This document shows positions 9,333 to 17,513 of a stretch of DNA of 64,000 nucleotides, piece by piece; position 1 is the first letter of the stretch, and each line of letters begins with the position of its first letter. The stretch comes from Glycocaulis alkaliphilus (lineage in GTDB: Bacteria > Pseudomonadota > Alphaproteobacteria > Caulobacterales > Maricaulaceae): the NCBI RefSeq assembly GCF_004000605.1, contig NZ_CP018911.1:1612001-1676000 (forward strand), written 5' to 3'. The position numbers and the translations under genes are program-made. The notes under the pieces are model-generated. The model searched no databases and was not told where the DNA came from. It saw only the letters and a list, made by a program, of their open reading frames with translations.

Positions 9333-11561
9333 TCACCGTCCAAGCCGCCCGTGCTGCCGCTTCTGCATATCAGCGGAAACTGCGGATCGGCTAACTTCCA
9401 CAGCTTGGTTCCCTGCCGCTTGCGCCATAGGTGCAGCCCTCTCATCAACAGCGGTGTCAAAATACGGGCTGGCATCTACCTTAACCACTACCACGCGCTC
9501 TACCACGCGCTCGCGCGAAGCAGCGGCCCCGCTCACCTGCCCCGCAGGGATAATGTTGCCGGGCACAGATGGGGCGAATATCTCTCTTCCTCGCTCGCCT
9601 ACTGCATAAGCCATGCCGGGTCGAACTGCCCCGCCAGTAGCCTTCCCACCGCCGAATCCCAGCATCTTTCCAACGCCGCTGAAAATTCCGCCTGCGCCGC
9701 CACCGCCACCGCCTGCGCCGGCAAACAATCCGAACAGTTGATCTGCGAGGGCGTCCAGCGCGCGACTCAGACCTCGCGTGGCGGCATCGCGCATCCAGTT
9801 GGAGAAAGCCTCTTTCGCATTCCCATCCAGAGCGCCCAGCAAGCCGTCTCTGAATGCGGTGCGGAAAGCGTCTCTAAACTGACCTTGATCGATAGCGGCC
9901 CGCATCGCGTCCACCTCTCCCGTGGCGACATCTGTAGCCTCTCCCGTGGAGAAGCCGGCGGCCGTGAGTTGCGCTATCCGGGTCCGGATTTCCAGCTCGC
10001 GTTCCAGCGAACGAACAAGTCCTTCATCACCGCGCGCACGGGCCAACGCCAGGTCAATTTCCAGCTGGCGAGCCGAAAGCTCTAGCCTTGCTTCAATCAG
10101 CTGGTTCGCACGTTCCTGCGCCCTAGCGTCGTCTTCCAACCCGTGCAGGCGAGCCTGATCAGCCCGGGCGGTCGCTTCGGCGTCTGATATCTGTGCGCGC
10201 CTGTACGTTTCGATCCGGGATAGCGTGTCGAGTTCACGCTGAGCGCGCCTTGCGGCATCGCTGTCCCCACGCGCTTCTGCCTCGGCCAATTGCAGTTGTA
10301 GCGCTAGCTGCTGGCGGGTAACGGCCAGAGCACGGCCCCGTTCTGCTTCGAGGTCAGTCTGGCCTGCACCTGCACCGGACCCTTCAGCCGCGCCGGAGTT
10401 TTGCTGCGGCGGTGCGCGCCTGATGGTCGCGGCCAACACCAGAAGCCGCTCGGCAACCGCGTCATCAATCGTGCGTCCGTAGTCAATACCGCGCGCCTCA
10501 CCTGCTCGCATGTGCGTTATGATCTCACCGATGCGTTCGCTCTCTTGTTGCGCACGCTCGCCACCCAGCGAGTAACGCAGGGTGGCGCGTATCTGGGCTT
10601 CGCCGCCGCGATCAGTCGCGCTGATATTGCGGTTCAAAAGCTGGGCTGCCCGGCCTTCCAGAAGATCCGCTGCCTGCATCGAGTCTGACTGTGCGATACC
10701 CCCACCCATACCGAAGGCACGCGCCAGAGCTGCCCCGACATTAATGGCGGCGGCCTGAACTTCACCCAGCATCCGCGCCATATTCTCAAGCTCGCTGACA
10801 TTGCTCAGAATGGCCCCGTTGAGCTGTGTCTCAATAATCTGGCGCATCTCTCGTAAACGGGCGTTCGCGTCGGCGCCCTGCCTAACCATGTCGTTGCCCA
10901 GCACACCCCCAGCCTCCCGCAGCCGTTCTGCGAACTGAGCAACGCCCTCCGAGCCGCGACGGAATAGGCCCACCAGGCGGGTGCCTTCCGTGTCAAATGC
11001 GCGATTTGCCAGCAGCAGCGCTTCCTGATTTGACTCCGCGTTGGCGATCGCGTCCGCGTAATCCATCAAGACATCGTAGCTCGCCCGCAAATTGCCGTTG
11101 GAATCCCTCAGTTCAATATTGTGCCTTTGCAGCATGTCGCGCAGCACGCCAGTGCCCTCAGCGGCCTCTGCGGTTCGCCGGGCGAAGCGCTGGAGCGCCA
11201 TGTCCATCGTCGCTGCACTGGCGCCTGTCTGATCCGCGCCGTAGCGAAGCTCCTGCAGCTGCTCAACGGTCACGCCAACCCTATCGGCAGTATCCTGCAA
11301 GGTCTCTGCAAGGTCGAGCGCGCCATTCGTTGCCTCAGTGAATGCCCTCACAGAGAGCCCTACCCCGAGCGCGCCAAGCGCAACGGTCGCCCCGCGCTGC
11401 AGGCGCTGGAAACCCCGGTCAAGATTGGCGTTCATTGATTGAAACCGGCGTTCGATTCGCCGCGCCCCGGCGTTTGAAGCGCCCACGGCCTTGTTCAGAG
11501 CCGCATCTAGCCGGTTCATGCGCGCGTCGATCTGGGCGAGCAAAATGGCGTCATCACTCAT
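9333..11561 (-). CDS. Phage tail tape-measure protein (742 aa)
   Basis: Tape-measure proteins set tail length and line the tail tube. Seen here: an N-terminal region with ALNKAVGASNAGARRIERRF and the hydrophobic stretch GATVALGALGVGLSV; long Ala/Arg/Glu-rich coiled-coil blocks in the middle (about residues 380-560); a glycine run (GAGGGGGGAGG) near 640; and the C-terminal GGAVRPGMAYAVGERGREIF, a common tape-measure ending. It lies 138 bases after the capsid gene with none of the usual connector or tail-tube genes between. The length is modest for the family and suits a short or remodelled tail. Confidence 0.8.
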   Translation of the reverse strand: MSDDAILLAQIDARMNRLDAALNKAVGASNAGARRIERRFQSMNANLDRGFQRLQRGATVALGALGVGLSVRAFTEATNGALDLAETLQDTADRVGVTVEQLQELRYGADQTGASAATMDMALQRFARRTAEAAEGTGVLRDMLQRHNIELRDSNGNLRASYDVLMDYADAIANAESNQEALLLANRAFDTEGTRLVGLFRRGSEGVAQFAERLREAGGVLGNDMVRQGADANARLREMRQIIETQLNGAILSNVSELENMARMLGEVQAAAINVGAALARAFGMGGGIAQSDSMQAADLLEGRAAQLLNRNISATDRGGEAQIRATLRYSLGGERAQQESERIGEIITHMRAGEARGIDYGRTIDDAVAERLLVLAATIRRAPPQQNSGAAEGSGAGAGQTDLEAERGRALAVTRQQLALQLQLAEAEARGDSDAARRAQRELDTLSRIETYRRAQISDAEATARADQARLHGLEDDARAQERANQLIEARLELSARQLEIDLALARARGDEGLVRSLERELEIRTRIAQLTAAGFSTGEATDVATGEVDAMRAAIDQGQFRDAFRTAFRDGLLGALDGNAKEAFSNWMRDAATRGLSRALDALADQLFGLFAGAGGGGGGAGGIFSGVGKMLGFGGGKATGGAVRPGMAYAVGERGREIFAPSVPGNIIPAGQVSGAAASRERVVERVVVVKVDASPYFDTAVDERAAPMAQAAGNQAVEVSRSAVSADMQKRQHGRLGR

Positions 11562-11699
11562 TTTCGGCCCTTTCCTGAAAAAGCGGCGGTCCAGAGACTT
11601 TCGCGACCTCTGAACCGCCTGTCTTGCGCGGACAAGCTGGAAGCTAGGAGAAGAGCCTCAGCCACTCGCGGCGACTAACCCGCCATCCGCGCAAACTGG

Positions 11700-12917
11700 T
11701 TATGCCGCGCTGAACTTCATCACCTTGATGGCGCGGGAATCGACTACCCCGCCACCGGTGCGCTTGGTGGTGTAGAACTTCACCCAGCCTTTAAGGGTGT
11801 AGGCATCGCGGAGAACGTTCAGTCCCGTGCGGTCCACGATGCAGTAGCCGCGCTGGAAATCGCCAAACGCGATGGCCTTGGAACCGGATGCGATATCCGG
11901 CATGTGTTCGTCGATCTCGACCGGATAGCCCAGAAGCGTCGAAGGCTGGCCCGCCGCAGTCGATTGCTGCCAGAGGTAGTTCCCCTCGCCGTCCTTCATT
12001 TTGCGGACAGTGCCGGCCGTTTTCGAGTTCATGAGCCAGGACGCGTTGACCCGGTATTCGGCATTGAGGCTGTAGACCATATCCGCCAACCGGTCGGCAG
12101 GCAGAACGCCGGTCGACACAGCCTCGAACGCTCCGTCATTGCCAGAAAGGACATGCTGGAGCGTGCCCAGAGGACGTTCGGCATCGATATCCGCGCTTGT
12201 GTCGTAGGTCAGGAAGCCCTTGGGCTTCGCCACCCCGTTTCCGTTGACATAGGCGGCGTCTTCCAGCTCCCCGAGCGTGCCCTGAATGTCGTCACTGACA
12301 AACACCTCGATGTCGAAAGAGGAGTCGTCGAGAAGACGTTGCGTGACCTTCGGCTCGGCATAGGTTTCGAAAAGCGGGATGGTGATTTTCGACATGCCCG
12401 CGCTTTCCGTGCCACCGCGCTCCTGTGTTTCACCGACCCAGCCCCCGGCCTCGGCGCGTTTGCTGGTGAACAGGATTTCAAACTCGCTGCCCGCGTTTTC
12501 CATCAGCACCGTGCGAGACAGCCGGCGCATCGCGGAACCGTTGCGCGCGAATTCAAAGATCACCCGGTCAATCTCTGGCGTGACAGTGAAGCCGCCTTTG
12601 CTGTCCTGCCCGACGCTCATGGAGTTTTCCGGCGCATGGCCGGTGATGTAAGCCGCCAGCGGCTTGAGCGTTTCGGCGTGGGGTGTGCCGGTGCCGCCAG
12701 AGGCGATCCGGGCACGGGCAGACATCTTGAAGGACCGGTCAAGTTCGGCCTTCACTGCATCAAGTTCGGCCTTCTGTGCCTTGATGTCGGAGGCGAGGGC
12801 CTGAATGGCCTTGAGCGCCTTTTCCGGGCCATCGCCCGCGGCGGCCGCTGCTCCGTTCGCCATTACCGGCGAAACCGCCAGAAAGCGGGATGCAGTCGAT
12901 TTGAGTGCGTTTTTCAT
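11700..12917 (-). CDS. Major capsid protein, HK97 family (405 aa)
   Basis: Forms the icosahedral head shell. The first 75 residues are helical and rich in Lys, Glu and Ala (KALKAIQALASDIKAQKAEL), like the delta/scaffolding domain that the prohead protease removes. The HK97 core follows from about residue 100, with GGFTVTPEIDRVIFE, ETYAEPKVTQRLLDDSSFDIE, FVSDDIQGTLGELEDAAYVN, LLGYPVEIDEHMPD and FGDFQRGYCIVDR. It starts 3 bases after the protease stop, the usual protease-capsid pairing. The gene appears intact. Confidence 0.92.
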   Translation of the reverse strand: MKNALKSTASRFLAVSPVMANGAAAAAGDGPEKALKAIQALASDIKAQKAELDAVKAELDRSFKMSARARIASGGTGTPHAETLKPLAAYITGHAPENSMSVGQDSKGGFTVTPEIDRVIFEFARNGSAMRRLSRTVLMENAGSEFEILFTSKRAEAGGWVGETQERGGTESAGMSKITIPLFETYAEPKVTQRLLDDSSFDIEVFVSDDIQGTLGELEDAAYVNGNGVAKPKGFLTYDTSADIDAERPLGTLQHVLSGNDGAFEAVSTGVLPADRLADMVYSLNAEYRVNASWLMNSKTAGTVRKMKDGEGNYLWQQSTAAGQPSTLLGYPVEIDEHMPDIASGSKAIAFGDFQRGYCIVDRTGLNVLRDAYTLKGWVKFYTTKRTGGGVVDSRAIKVMKFSAA

Positions 12918-12920
12918 CGT

Positions 12921-13751
12921 CTAACCTTTCAGGATCTCGGCCCGGATCGTCTCGATCTCGCGGGCCAGTTGGTGCCATTCTTCGTCTTGTGGAGTACCGC
13001 TCAGCGCCGCATATCCGCCCGCCGCAATCGCGGTTGCCGCAGCCTTGGCGAAGCCCAGCTCGCGCAGGGAGCGCTCAAGATCACGCTTTGACTGAGGCGT
13101 GCACGTTGCCCGGTTTGCCGGGACCGGCTCCGGGTCAGCTTCCCGGTCAAGAAGCCGGTCAGCAAAGCCGAGTTCGACCGCCTGGTCGGCGCTCATCCAC
13201 GTCTCTGCCTTCATCATCGCCATGACAGGATCAACGCCCTGCCCGGAGCGTTCGGCGTAGGTGCGGGCTAGATCCCCGTCGATTTGCTCAAGAAGGTCCG
13301 CCGCCTCCCGCAATCCATCCGCATTGCCCAGGGCGATAATCCACGCGCAGTGGATCATCAGGCGGGCATTGCGGGCGATGCGGATATCTTCCGCCGCCAT
13401 GATGAGGACCGACGCTGCCGACGCCGCCACGCTCATCACTTCGACCCTCACGGGCTGACGGTGCTCGCGCAGCAGATTGTACATCGCCACACCTTCCCAG
13501 ACCTCGCCGCCAGGCGAGTTCACCTGAAGCGTGACGGGCAGGCTTCCGGCCTCCGCCAGCATCCCGGCGAGGGCCTTGGCGGTAACGCCGCCGTGGCCGA
13601 TTTCCTCGAAGATCCGGATCACGGCCCGGCCGTTCTCGTTGCTCAGCGAGAAAACGGGATTGGCGACACCGGCAAGGCTCATCTGCTGCGAAAGCCCTTT
13701 CGGCTTCGGCGGCAAGGCGATGGCAGACGGACGATTGAAGGGGAGTTTCAT
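12921..13751 (-). CDS. ClpP-type (S14) prohead protease (276 aa)
   Basis: Head-maturation protease expected to trim the capsid protein N-terminus. The ClpP fold shows in LQVNSPGGEVWEGVAMYNLL, the nucleophile region VMSVAASAASVLIMAAEDI with the catalytic Ser, and ARLMIHCAW with the catalytic His. The C-terminal third (after DRLLDREADPEP) is variable and may act in scaffolding. Its ATG overlaps the stop of a preceding 65-codon frame as ATGA, and the capsid gene follows directly. Length and position fit ClpP-type prohead proteases of siphophages. Confidence 0.88.
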   Translation of the reverse strand: MKLPFNRPSAIALPPKPKGLSQQMSLAGVANPVFSLSNENGRAVIRIFEEIGHGGVTAKALAGMLAEAGSLPVTLQVNSPGGEVWEGVAMYNLLREHRQPVRVEVMSVAASAASVLIMAAEDIRIARNARLMIHCAWIIALGNADGLREAADLLEQIDGDLARTYAERSGQGVDPVMAMMKAETWMSADQAVELGFADRLLDREADPEPVPANRATCTPQSKRDLERSLRELGFAKAAATAIAAGGYAALSGTPQDEEWHQLAREIETIRAEILKG

Positions 13752-13945
13752 GGCGTCACCGTGGTTGAGGTCAAAGACGGGTGACGGCGCAAGGTGCGCC
13801 GCCGCTCTGCGTCCAAGGCCCCAGCATCGCGCCGGTGACTCTGGTGGTTTGTGGCGGACCCAGCATCGCGCCGGTATCCGCCCACCCGAATCACCTGCAC
13901 TGATCCGGGTTTCTGCGTCAAGCGTGGTTTGTGTTTATGTTCCAT
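13748..13945 (-). CDS. Possible small protein upstream of the protease (65 aa)
   Basis: The frame ends in an ATGA overlap with the protease start, which suggests translational coupling. It is very basic and contains the block RRDAG twice, 13 residues apart, from a 17-bp direct DNA repeat. Only a weak AGG ribosome-site candidate precedes the ATG, and no family is recognised. It may be a real small regulator or only a leader. Confidence 0.35.
   Translation of the reverse strand: MEHKHKPRLTQKPGSVQVIRVGGYRRDAGSATNHQSHRRDAGALDAERRRTLRRHPSLTSTTVTP
13820..13875. repeat. Pair of 17-bp direct repeats
   Basis: CCCAGCATCGCGCCGGT occurs at 13820-13836 and 13859-13875, a 39-base period that keeps the reading frame of the overlapping small gene. 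Two copies only, so not a CRISPR. Confidence 0.7.
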
Positions 13946-14046
13946 TGGTGAACCTAAGTGGTGAAAATCATTTCAATTGCTGACTTGCGCGAGAAGTGTT
14001 CCCCCGCCGGTCCCGCGCGCCTCGCCGCCAGAGATTTGACCCCCCC

Positions 14047-15084
14047 CTACCCACCGTCATTGCCCCGCAGTGGGACCGGCGGCGCGCCCTCCGGGGTGAT
14101 TGCGTGGAAGAACTCAGCCAGGTGCGTGCCGTATCGTTCGGCCAGGTGGCGGGCATGGAATGGGCACTGGCAGGTCAGCACCCTGCCATCCTTGGAAACG
14201 CCGCAACGGTTGAGGTCACGCACTCGCGCCTCGCGCCCGATTTTGGCGTCCATTGACGCGCGCCACTGACCGTTGAGGGCAAGCGGATGCGCTTCCCGCT
14301 TGTCGCCCGTATCGCTCCCGCCCTCTGGCCTTCCTGCCAAGCCCTTTGCGATGTTTCCGCCAGCACTGGCCGGTCCGGGCTGGCGAGACAGTCCCGCCAT
14401 CGCCTGTTGGCTGAGAGGTGCAGCTTTGCCGTTTCCGCTGGCAGGCTCGGCGCCGCGTGTAGCGCCTGCCTCATCCGGCTGCCCGCCCCGCCCCGTTTCG
14501 GTCAAAAGGGGATCAGGGGATTTATCGTAAGAAAGACTCGTAACTGCATCGACATCAGTGATCGATGGCCCATCGACCGTATGAGGGTCGATAGCCCTAT
14601 CGACTGCACGGTCGATAGGGTATGGCGAGACTTCACCTTGCAGGACAGTGGATGCTGGCGGAATATCGAAAGCACCCCGAGTGCGCTTGCGTTCGGCCTT
14701 GAACTCATCAAACGATTTGGCAGGTGTCTCGCCTGCCTCGCGTTCATCCCCTACATCAAGGCGAACCCTGTAAGCGCATGGTTTATCGCTTCTATCGGGC
14801 CTGCGCACCTGTACCCATCCCAGCCACTCCAGCCGAGCGAGCGCGCGGTTCACACCGTCATGGCTCATCTGCACCACTGACGCGATGCGCGACTGGCGTA
14901 TGGGGTAGGTCCAGCCCTTGTTATCGGTGTAGGTGCCAATGGCCGACAGCACCAGGTAATCGCCGTGCGTCATCAGCTTGGCCACTACATCGGCAATCGC
15001 CCCCGCTGGCGTTATCGCCATGCGGGGGCCGCCCCGGCCCTTTGGCCGGCTTTCGCTATTGGTGCTGGACGATCTATCCGCCAT
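14047..15084 (-). CDS. Winged-helix replication-initiator-like protein (345 aa)
   Basis: The N-terminal 110 residues look like the winged-helix domain of phage and plasmid replication proteins: MTHGDYLVLSAIGTYTDNKG, then YPIRQSRIASVVQMSHDGVN and RALARLEWLGWVQVRRPD. The middle is low-complexity and is encoded by the iteron-like array at 14547-14620. The C-terminal part ends with a Cys-containing stretch (VLTCQCPFHARHLAERYGTHL). The start shares a base with the stop of the upstream gene (TGATG). The role as element-specific initiator is inferred from domain, neighbours and embedded repeats; a pure regulator is the alternative. Confidence 0.65.
   Translation of the reverse strand: MADRSSSTNSESRPKGRGGPRMAITPAGAIADVVAKLMTHGDYLVLSAIGTYTDNKGWTYPIRQSRIASVVQMSHDGVNRALARLEWLGWVQVRRPDRSDKPCAYRVRLDVGDEREAGETPAKSFDEFKAERKRTRGAFDIPPASTVLQGEVSPYPIDRAVDRAIDPHTVDGPSITDVDAVTSLSYDKSPDPLLTETGRGGQPDEAGATRGAEPASGNGKAAPLSQQAMAGLSRQPGPASAGGNIAKGLAGRPEGGSDTGDKREAHPLALNGQWRASMDAKIGREARVRDLNRCGVSKDGRVLTCQCPFHARHLAERYGTHLAEFFHAITPEGAPPVPLRGNDGG
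14547..14620. repeat. Iteron-like cluster of TCGA motifs inside the rep-like gene
   Basis: Six related blocks lie within 74 bp: CATCGAC (14547), ATCGAT (14561), CATCGACC (14571), GGGTCGATAG (14585), CCCTATCGAC (14595) and GTCGATAGGG (14611). The last two form a perfect 10-bp inverted repeat around TGCACG. Iterons inside or next to an initiator gene are common origin architecture, so this is the best origin candidate of the element. Confidence 0.55.
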
Positions 15085-15455
15085 CAGTGCAACGGCGTCT
15101 CCGGCCTGCTCTCGAATGCCGTGATGGCCATCTTGAGCTGGTCTAGTGCGCCGGGATGCATCTGCCCCTTTTCAACGAGGCTGGCCGCTATCCCCAGCAC
15201 CGCCTGGGCTTCGATCAACACCCGCATCCCCTCGCTGTTTTCCGAGAGGTGAGCGGTCGCTTGCAGACCCTCTGCCACTTCGAGGGCCATCACCACGCCC
15301 CGCGCCTGGGCGCCCAGCATGGCAAGGGCGTTTATCGAGACGAAGGTCTTGCCTCCCGCCTTACACATTGTGCGGCTGGCGAACTGTTCTGCCAGCATGG
15401 CCAGAACTTCCGGTGGGGCACCGCGCGTGATCCGTTCCAGAAACGGCCCCATCAC
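15084..15455 (-). CDS. Hypothetical protein of the element's early operon (123 aa)
   Basis: Not recognised. It is a compact helical protein, rich in Ala, Leu and Met, without membrane segments. Its start overlaps the alpA stop (ATGA) and its stop overlaps the rep-like start, so it is translated as part of the alpA-rep unit. That position suggests a role in replication or regulation of the element, but nothing in the sequence shows a mechanism. Confidence 0.65.
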   Translation of the reverse strand: MMGPFLERITRGAPPEVLAMLAEQFASRTMCKAGGKTFVSINALAMLGAQARGVVMALEVAEGLQATAHLSENSEGMRVLIEAQAVLGIAASLVEKGQMHPGALDQLKMAITAFESRPETPLH

Positions 15456-15643
15456 GCCGCCTCCGCATCGCGTTCAGCGATACGCTCGCTTGCCCACGTC
15501 TCTATCTCCGCCTCTGGCCAGCGCACGCAGCTAGGCCCGATTTTGACCGGCCTTGGGAAGCGGCCTTCACCAATCCAGCGGTAGAGGGTTGCGGTTGAAA
15601 TACCGACGCGGCGTTCAACATCGCGGCGTTTCAGAAAAGCCAT
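15452..15643 (-). CDS. alpA: AlpA-family excisionase/transcriptional regulator (63 aa)
   Basis: Small MerR-like winged-helix DNA-binding protein. The whole length fits the family: FLKRRDVERRVGISTATLYR, then WIGEGRFPRPVKIGPSCVRW and a helical tail (EAEIETWASERIAERD). AlpA proteins of P4-like islands activate integrase expression and act in excision. It sits two genes downstream of int and heads the overlapping unit with the next two genes, as in many satellites. Whether it acts on int, on excision or on the rep unit cannot be told here. Confidence 0.88.
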   Translation of the reverse strand: MAFLKRRDVERRVGISTATLYRWIGEGRFPRPVKIGPSCVRWPEAEIETWASERIAERDAEAA

Positions 15644-15699
15644 GACCGGCCCCTTTCATGCGTAAAAAACTACGTATGAGAGGGTGGCGGAATGCGGCG

Positions 15700-16239
15700 C
15701 TATGTATTCCCCGGAGTTTCGTGGTTTTCAGAGGATAAGGCGGTTGCGAGTTTCGCATGTTCGTTTTTGGCTTCGTAATACCAACGCTCTGCCACCGATG
15801 CCGAGACCGCGAATTTCTCACCTACCGCAGCAAACAGCGCTTCTCCGATAGGGTCGCCATCTTCGCTGCGCCGCCGGATTTCCAGATACACAGCGAGCGC
15901 CTTCTCGCGCCGCATACGCAGGCTATGGAGTTGCTTTCCTTTGCCGATCACAGGTCCGAAAACGTCATCCAAGCTCTTTTCGCGGCGCGTTAGAAGTTTG
16001 TCATAACGCGTTATGAATGCTAGGGATAACCACTCTGGCGCAGGCATTTCATGGGCACAGCATATCCGCAATGCTGCGAGTATTGCGATGTTGTCGCCAG
16101 CTTCGAAGGCACCGCGCTCGGCTTCTACCCGCGCCGCCGCATGAAACTGGTACAGTGGGCCAGACCATGACGGGTTTCCCCCCAGCTCCCATTGGCGCTG
16201 AGCTGCCAGAAGCCCTGCCATTTCGGGATCATGCTCCAT
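15700..16239 (-). CDS. Hypothetical protein between int and alpA (179 aa)
   Basis: No confident family. It is charged and helical, with ITRYDKLLTRREKSLDDVFG and a C-terminal AVGEKFAVSASVAERWYYEAK that looks like a helix-turn-helix used for DNA recognition. It overlaps the integrase stop by 11 bases, so it is co-transcribed with int. A regulator or primase-accessory role would fit the position but is speculative. Confidence 0.6.
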   Translation of the reverse strand: MEHDPEMAGLLAAQRQWELGGNPSWSGPLYQFHAAARVEAERGAFEAGDNIAILAALRICCAHEMPAPEWLSLAFITRYDKLLTRREKSLDDVFGPVIGKGKQLHSLRMRREKALAVYLEIRRRSEDGDPIGEALFAAVGEKFAVSASVAERWYYEAKNEHAKLATALSSENHETPGNT

Positions 16240-17491
16240 TGCGTCCCCCGATCTCGATCACGTTGCCCGGCCGGACTTGTGGCGGTGTCAGGGCGAACCG
16301 CGCCCATGCGTCCATCAGGTCGCGGCGGCGTTTCAGCGCGTCCATGCGCCGGTAAGCCTTCTCGGCCTTGTTTCGAATGGTATGCGCCAGAGAAAATTCT
16401 ATCAGGTCGCGCGGAAAAGCGGTCTCCTCGCCTGCCCAGTCGCGGAACGTGCTCCGGAAGCCGTGAACAGTGGCCACCCTGCCGCTTATCCCCATGCGCC
16501 GCAAAACGGCGCTCAGCGTCATGTCAGACAGGGGCGCCTTGTCCCGGTTCGGGCTGGGAAATATCAACCCTTCGCCGCCCATCGTTTCGGCCATCGCTTT
16601 CACGATTTCCACCGCGCGAGCGGTTAAGGGAACCGAGTGCGTCTTGCCTGCCTTCATCCGCTCGCCGGGAATGGTCCAGACGGCGTTCTCAAGGTCGATT
16701 TCATCATGGCGGGCGCCGCGCACCTCGCCAGATCGCGCCGCCGTCAGGATCACGAATTCCAGCGCCAGGGCGGCAACGCCGGTGCGTTCTTTCAGCTTCT
16801 CCATGAAAGCAGGCAGGTCATCATAGGCCATCGCAGCGTGGTGGCGCTTCTCCGCCTTGGCTTTAAGGCCGTCGCTAGGCAACAGGTTCCTAAGGTGGCC
16901 TCTCCAGCGCGCCGGATTCGGTCCCTCGCGCTGGCCCATGGCCGCTGCCCAATCAAGAATGTTCTCGATCCGGCCACGCACCCGCCGGGCCGTCTCGCGC
17001 TTTTTGTTCCACACCGGTTCTAGCGCCTTGAGAACGTGGTTTGTCTCGATCTGGTCAACGGGCAGGTCACCAAAGTGCGGCCATGCGTAGTCGCGAAGGC
17101 TGGCCGTCCATTGCGCCGGGCTTTTTGGATTGGCCCATTTCGGCGTCTGGGCAGATATGAACCGCTTGCTGGCATCGCGAAAGGTCAGGATGGCCCGCAA
17201 ACGCGCTTCCTGCGCTGCCTGAGCTTCGCGCCGGGCGTCAAGAGGGTCTATCCCCTCGTGGAGCTGCTTTCGCGCTTTCACGGCCTCATCACGGGCGTCT
17301 GAGAGCGAAACGAGGTCCACCGGACCCAGCCCCATCATTCGCGCCTTGCCGCGCAGCGTGTAGCGTAGCACCCAGCTCTTGCCGCCAGTCGGGCCGATCT
17401 TGAGATACAGGCCGCCGCCGTCCGGATAGAATCCGGACTTACCCGCCTTCTCGACGCCCTTGGCGCTCAGCCTGTGTTGCGCTCTGACCAT
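16229..17491 (-). CDS. int: P4-type tyrosine recombinase (integrase, 420 aa)
   Basis: Integrates and excises the element. The N-terminal DUF4102 arm-binding domain is clear (FYPDGGGLYLKIGPTGGKSW). The catalytic domain shows TAARSGEVRGARHDEIDL with the first Arg, RMKAGKTHSVPL with the Lys, VHGFRSTFRDWA (His-x-x-Arg), and LAHTIRNKAEKAYRRMD with His and the Tyr nucleophile. The full catalytic set is present, so it is probably active. The ATG lies 12 bases from the candidate attachment repeat, with int reading into the element as usual for P4-like islands. Confidence 0.95.
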   Translation of the reverse strand: MVRAQHRLSAKGVEKAGKSGFYPDGGGLYLKIGPTGGKSWVLRYTLRGKARMMGLGPVDLVSLSDARDEAVKARKQLHEGIDPLDARREAQAAQEARLRAILTFRDASKRFISAQTPKWANPKSPAQWTASLRDYAWPHFGDLPVDQIETNHVLKALEPVWNKKRETARRVRGRIENILDWAAAMGQREGPNPARWRGHLRNLLPSDGLKAKAEKRHHAAMAYDDLPAFMEKLKERTGVAALALEFVILTAARSGEVRGARHDEIDLENAVWTIPGERMKAGKTHSVPLTARAVEIVKAMAETMGGEGLIFPSPNRDKAPLSDMTLSAVLRRMGISGRVATVHGFRSTFRDWAGEETAFPRDLIEFSLAHTIRNKAEKAYRRMDALKRRRDLMDAWARFALTPPQVRPGNVIEIGGRNGA

Positions 17492-17502
17492 GCCGGTATG
17501 CG

Positions 17503-17513
17503 TTCCAGTATAC
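17503..17513. repeat. Candidate right attachment repeat (attR core)
   Basis: Exact copy of the 11-bp TTCCAGTATAC at the left border, with a palindromic GTATAC core. No tRNA gene was seen adjoining it, so the insertion target is unknown. Confidence 0.4.

Larger units (their letters stand above)
8825..17513. mobile_element. Integrated satellite-like element or reduced prophage with int, alpA, rep-like, protease, capsid and tape-measure genes
   Basis: The borders are a candidate attachment repeat (TTCCAGTATAC at both ends). All genes but the leftmost run leftward from the integrase: int, a hypothetical gene, alpA, a hypothetical gene, a winged-helix rep-like gene, a small frame, a ClpP-type prohead protease, HK97 major capsid and tape measure. 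No terminase, portal, head-tail connector, tail fibre or lysis gene was recognised. Early genes overlap in ATGA style. The set int-alpA-rep plus capsid protease and capsid resembles capsid-forming phage-inducible islands, but a deletion-reduced prophage is the alternative. Confidence 0.7.

Noticed and set aside
11904-13091. A 395-codon open frame on the + strand opposite the capsid gene
   Set aside because: It is antisense to a clear HK97 capsid gene and has no motifs; such frames are common in GC-rich DNA.
13831-13845. GCGCCGGTGACTC as a LacI-type operator in the integrated element
   Set aside because: It lacks the TGACACC half and belongs to the 17-bp repeat.
13820-13875. Direct repeats that could suggest a CRISPR array
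   Set aside because: Only two 17-bp copies, in frame within a coding candidate, and no cas genes nearby.
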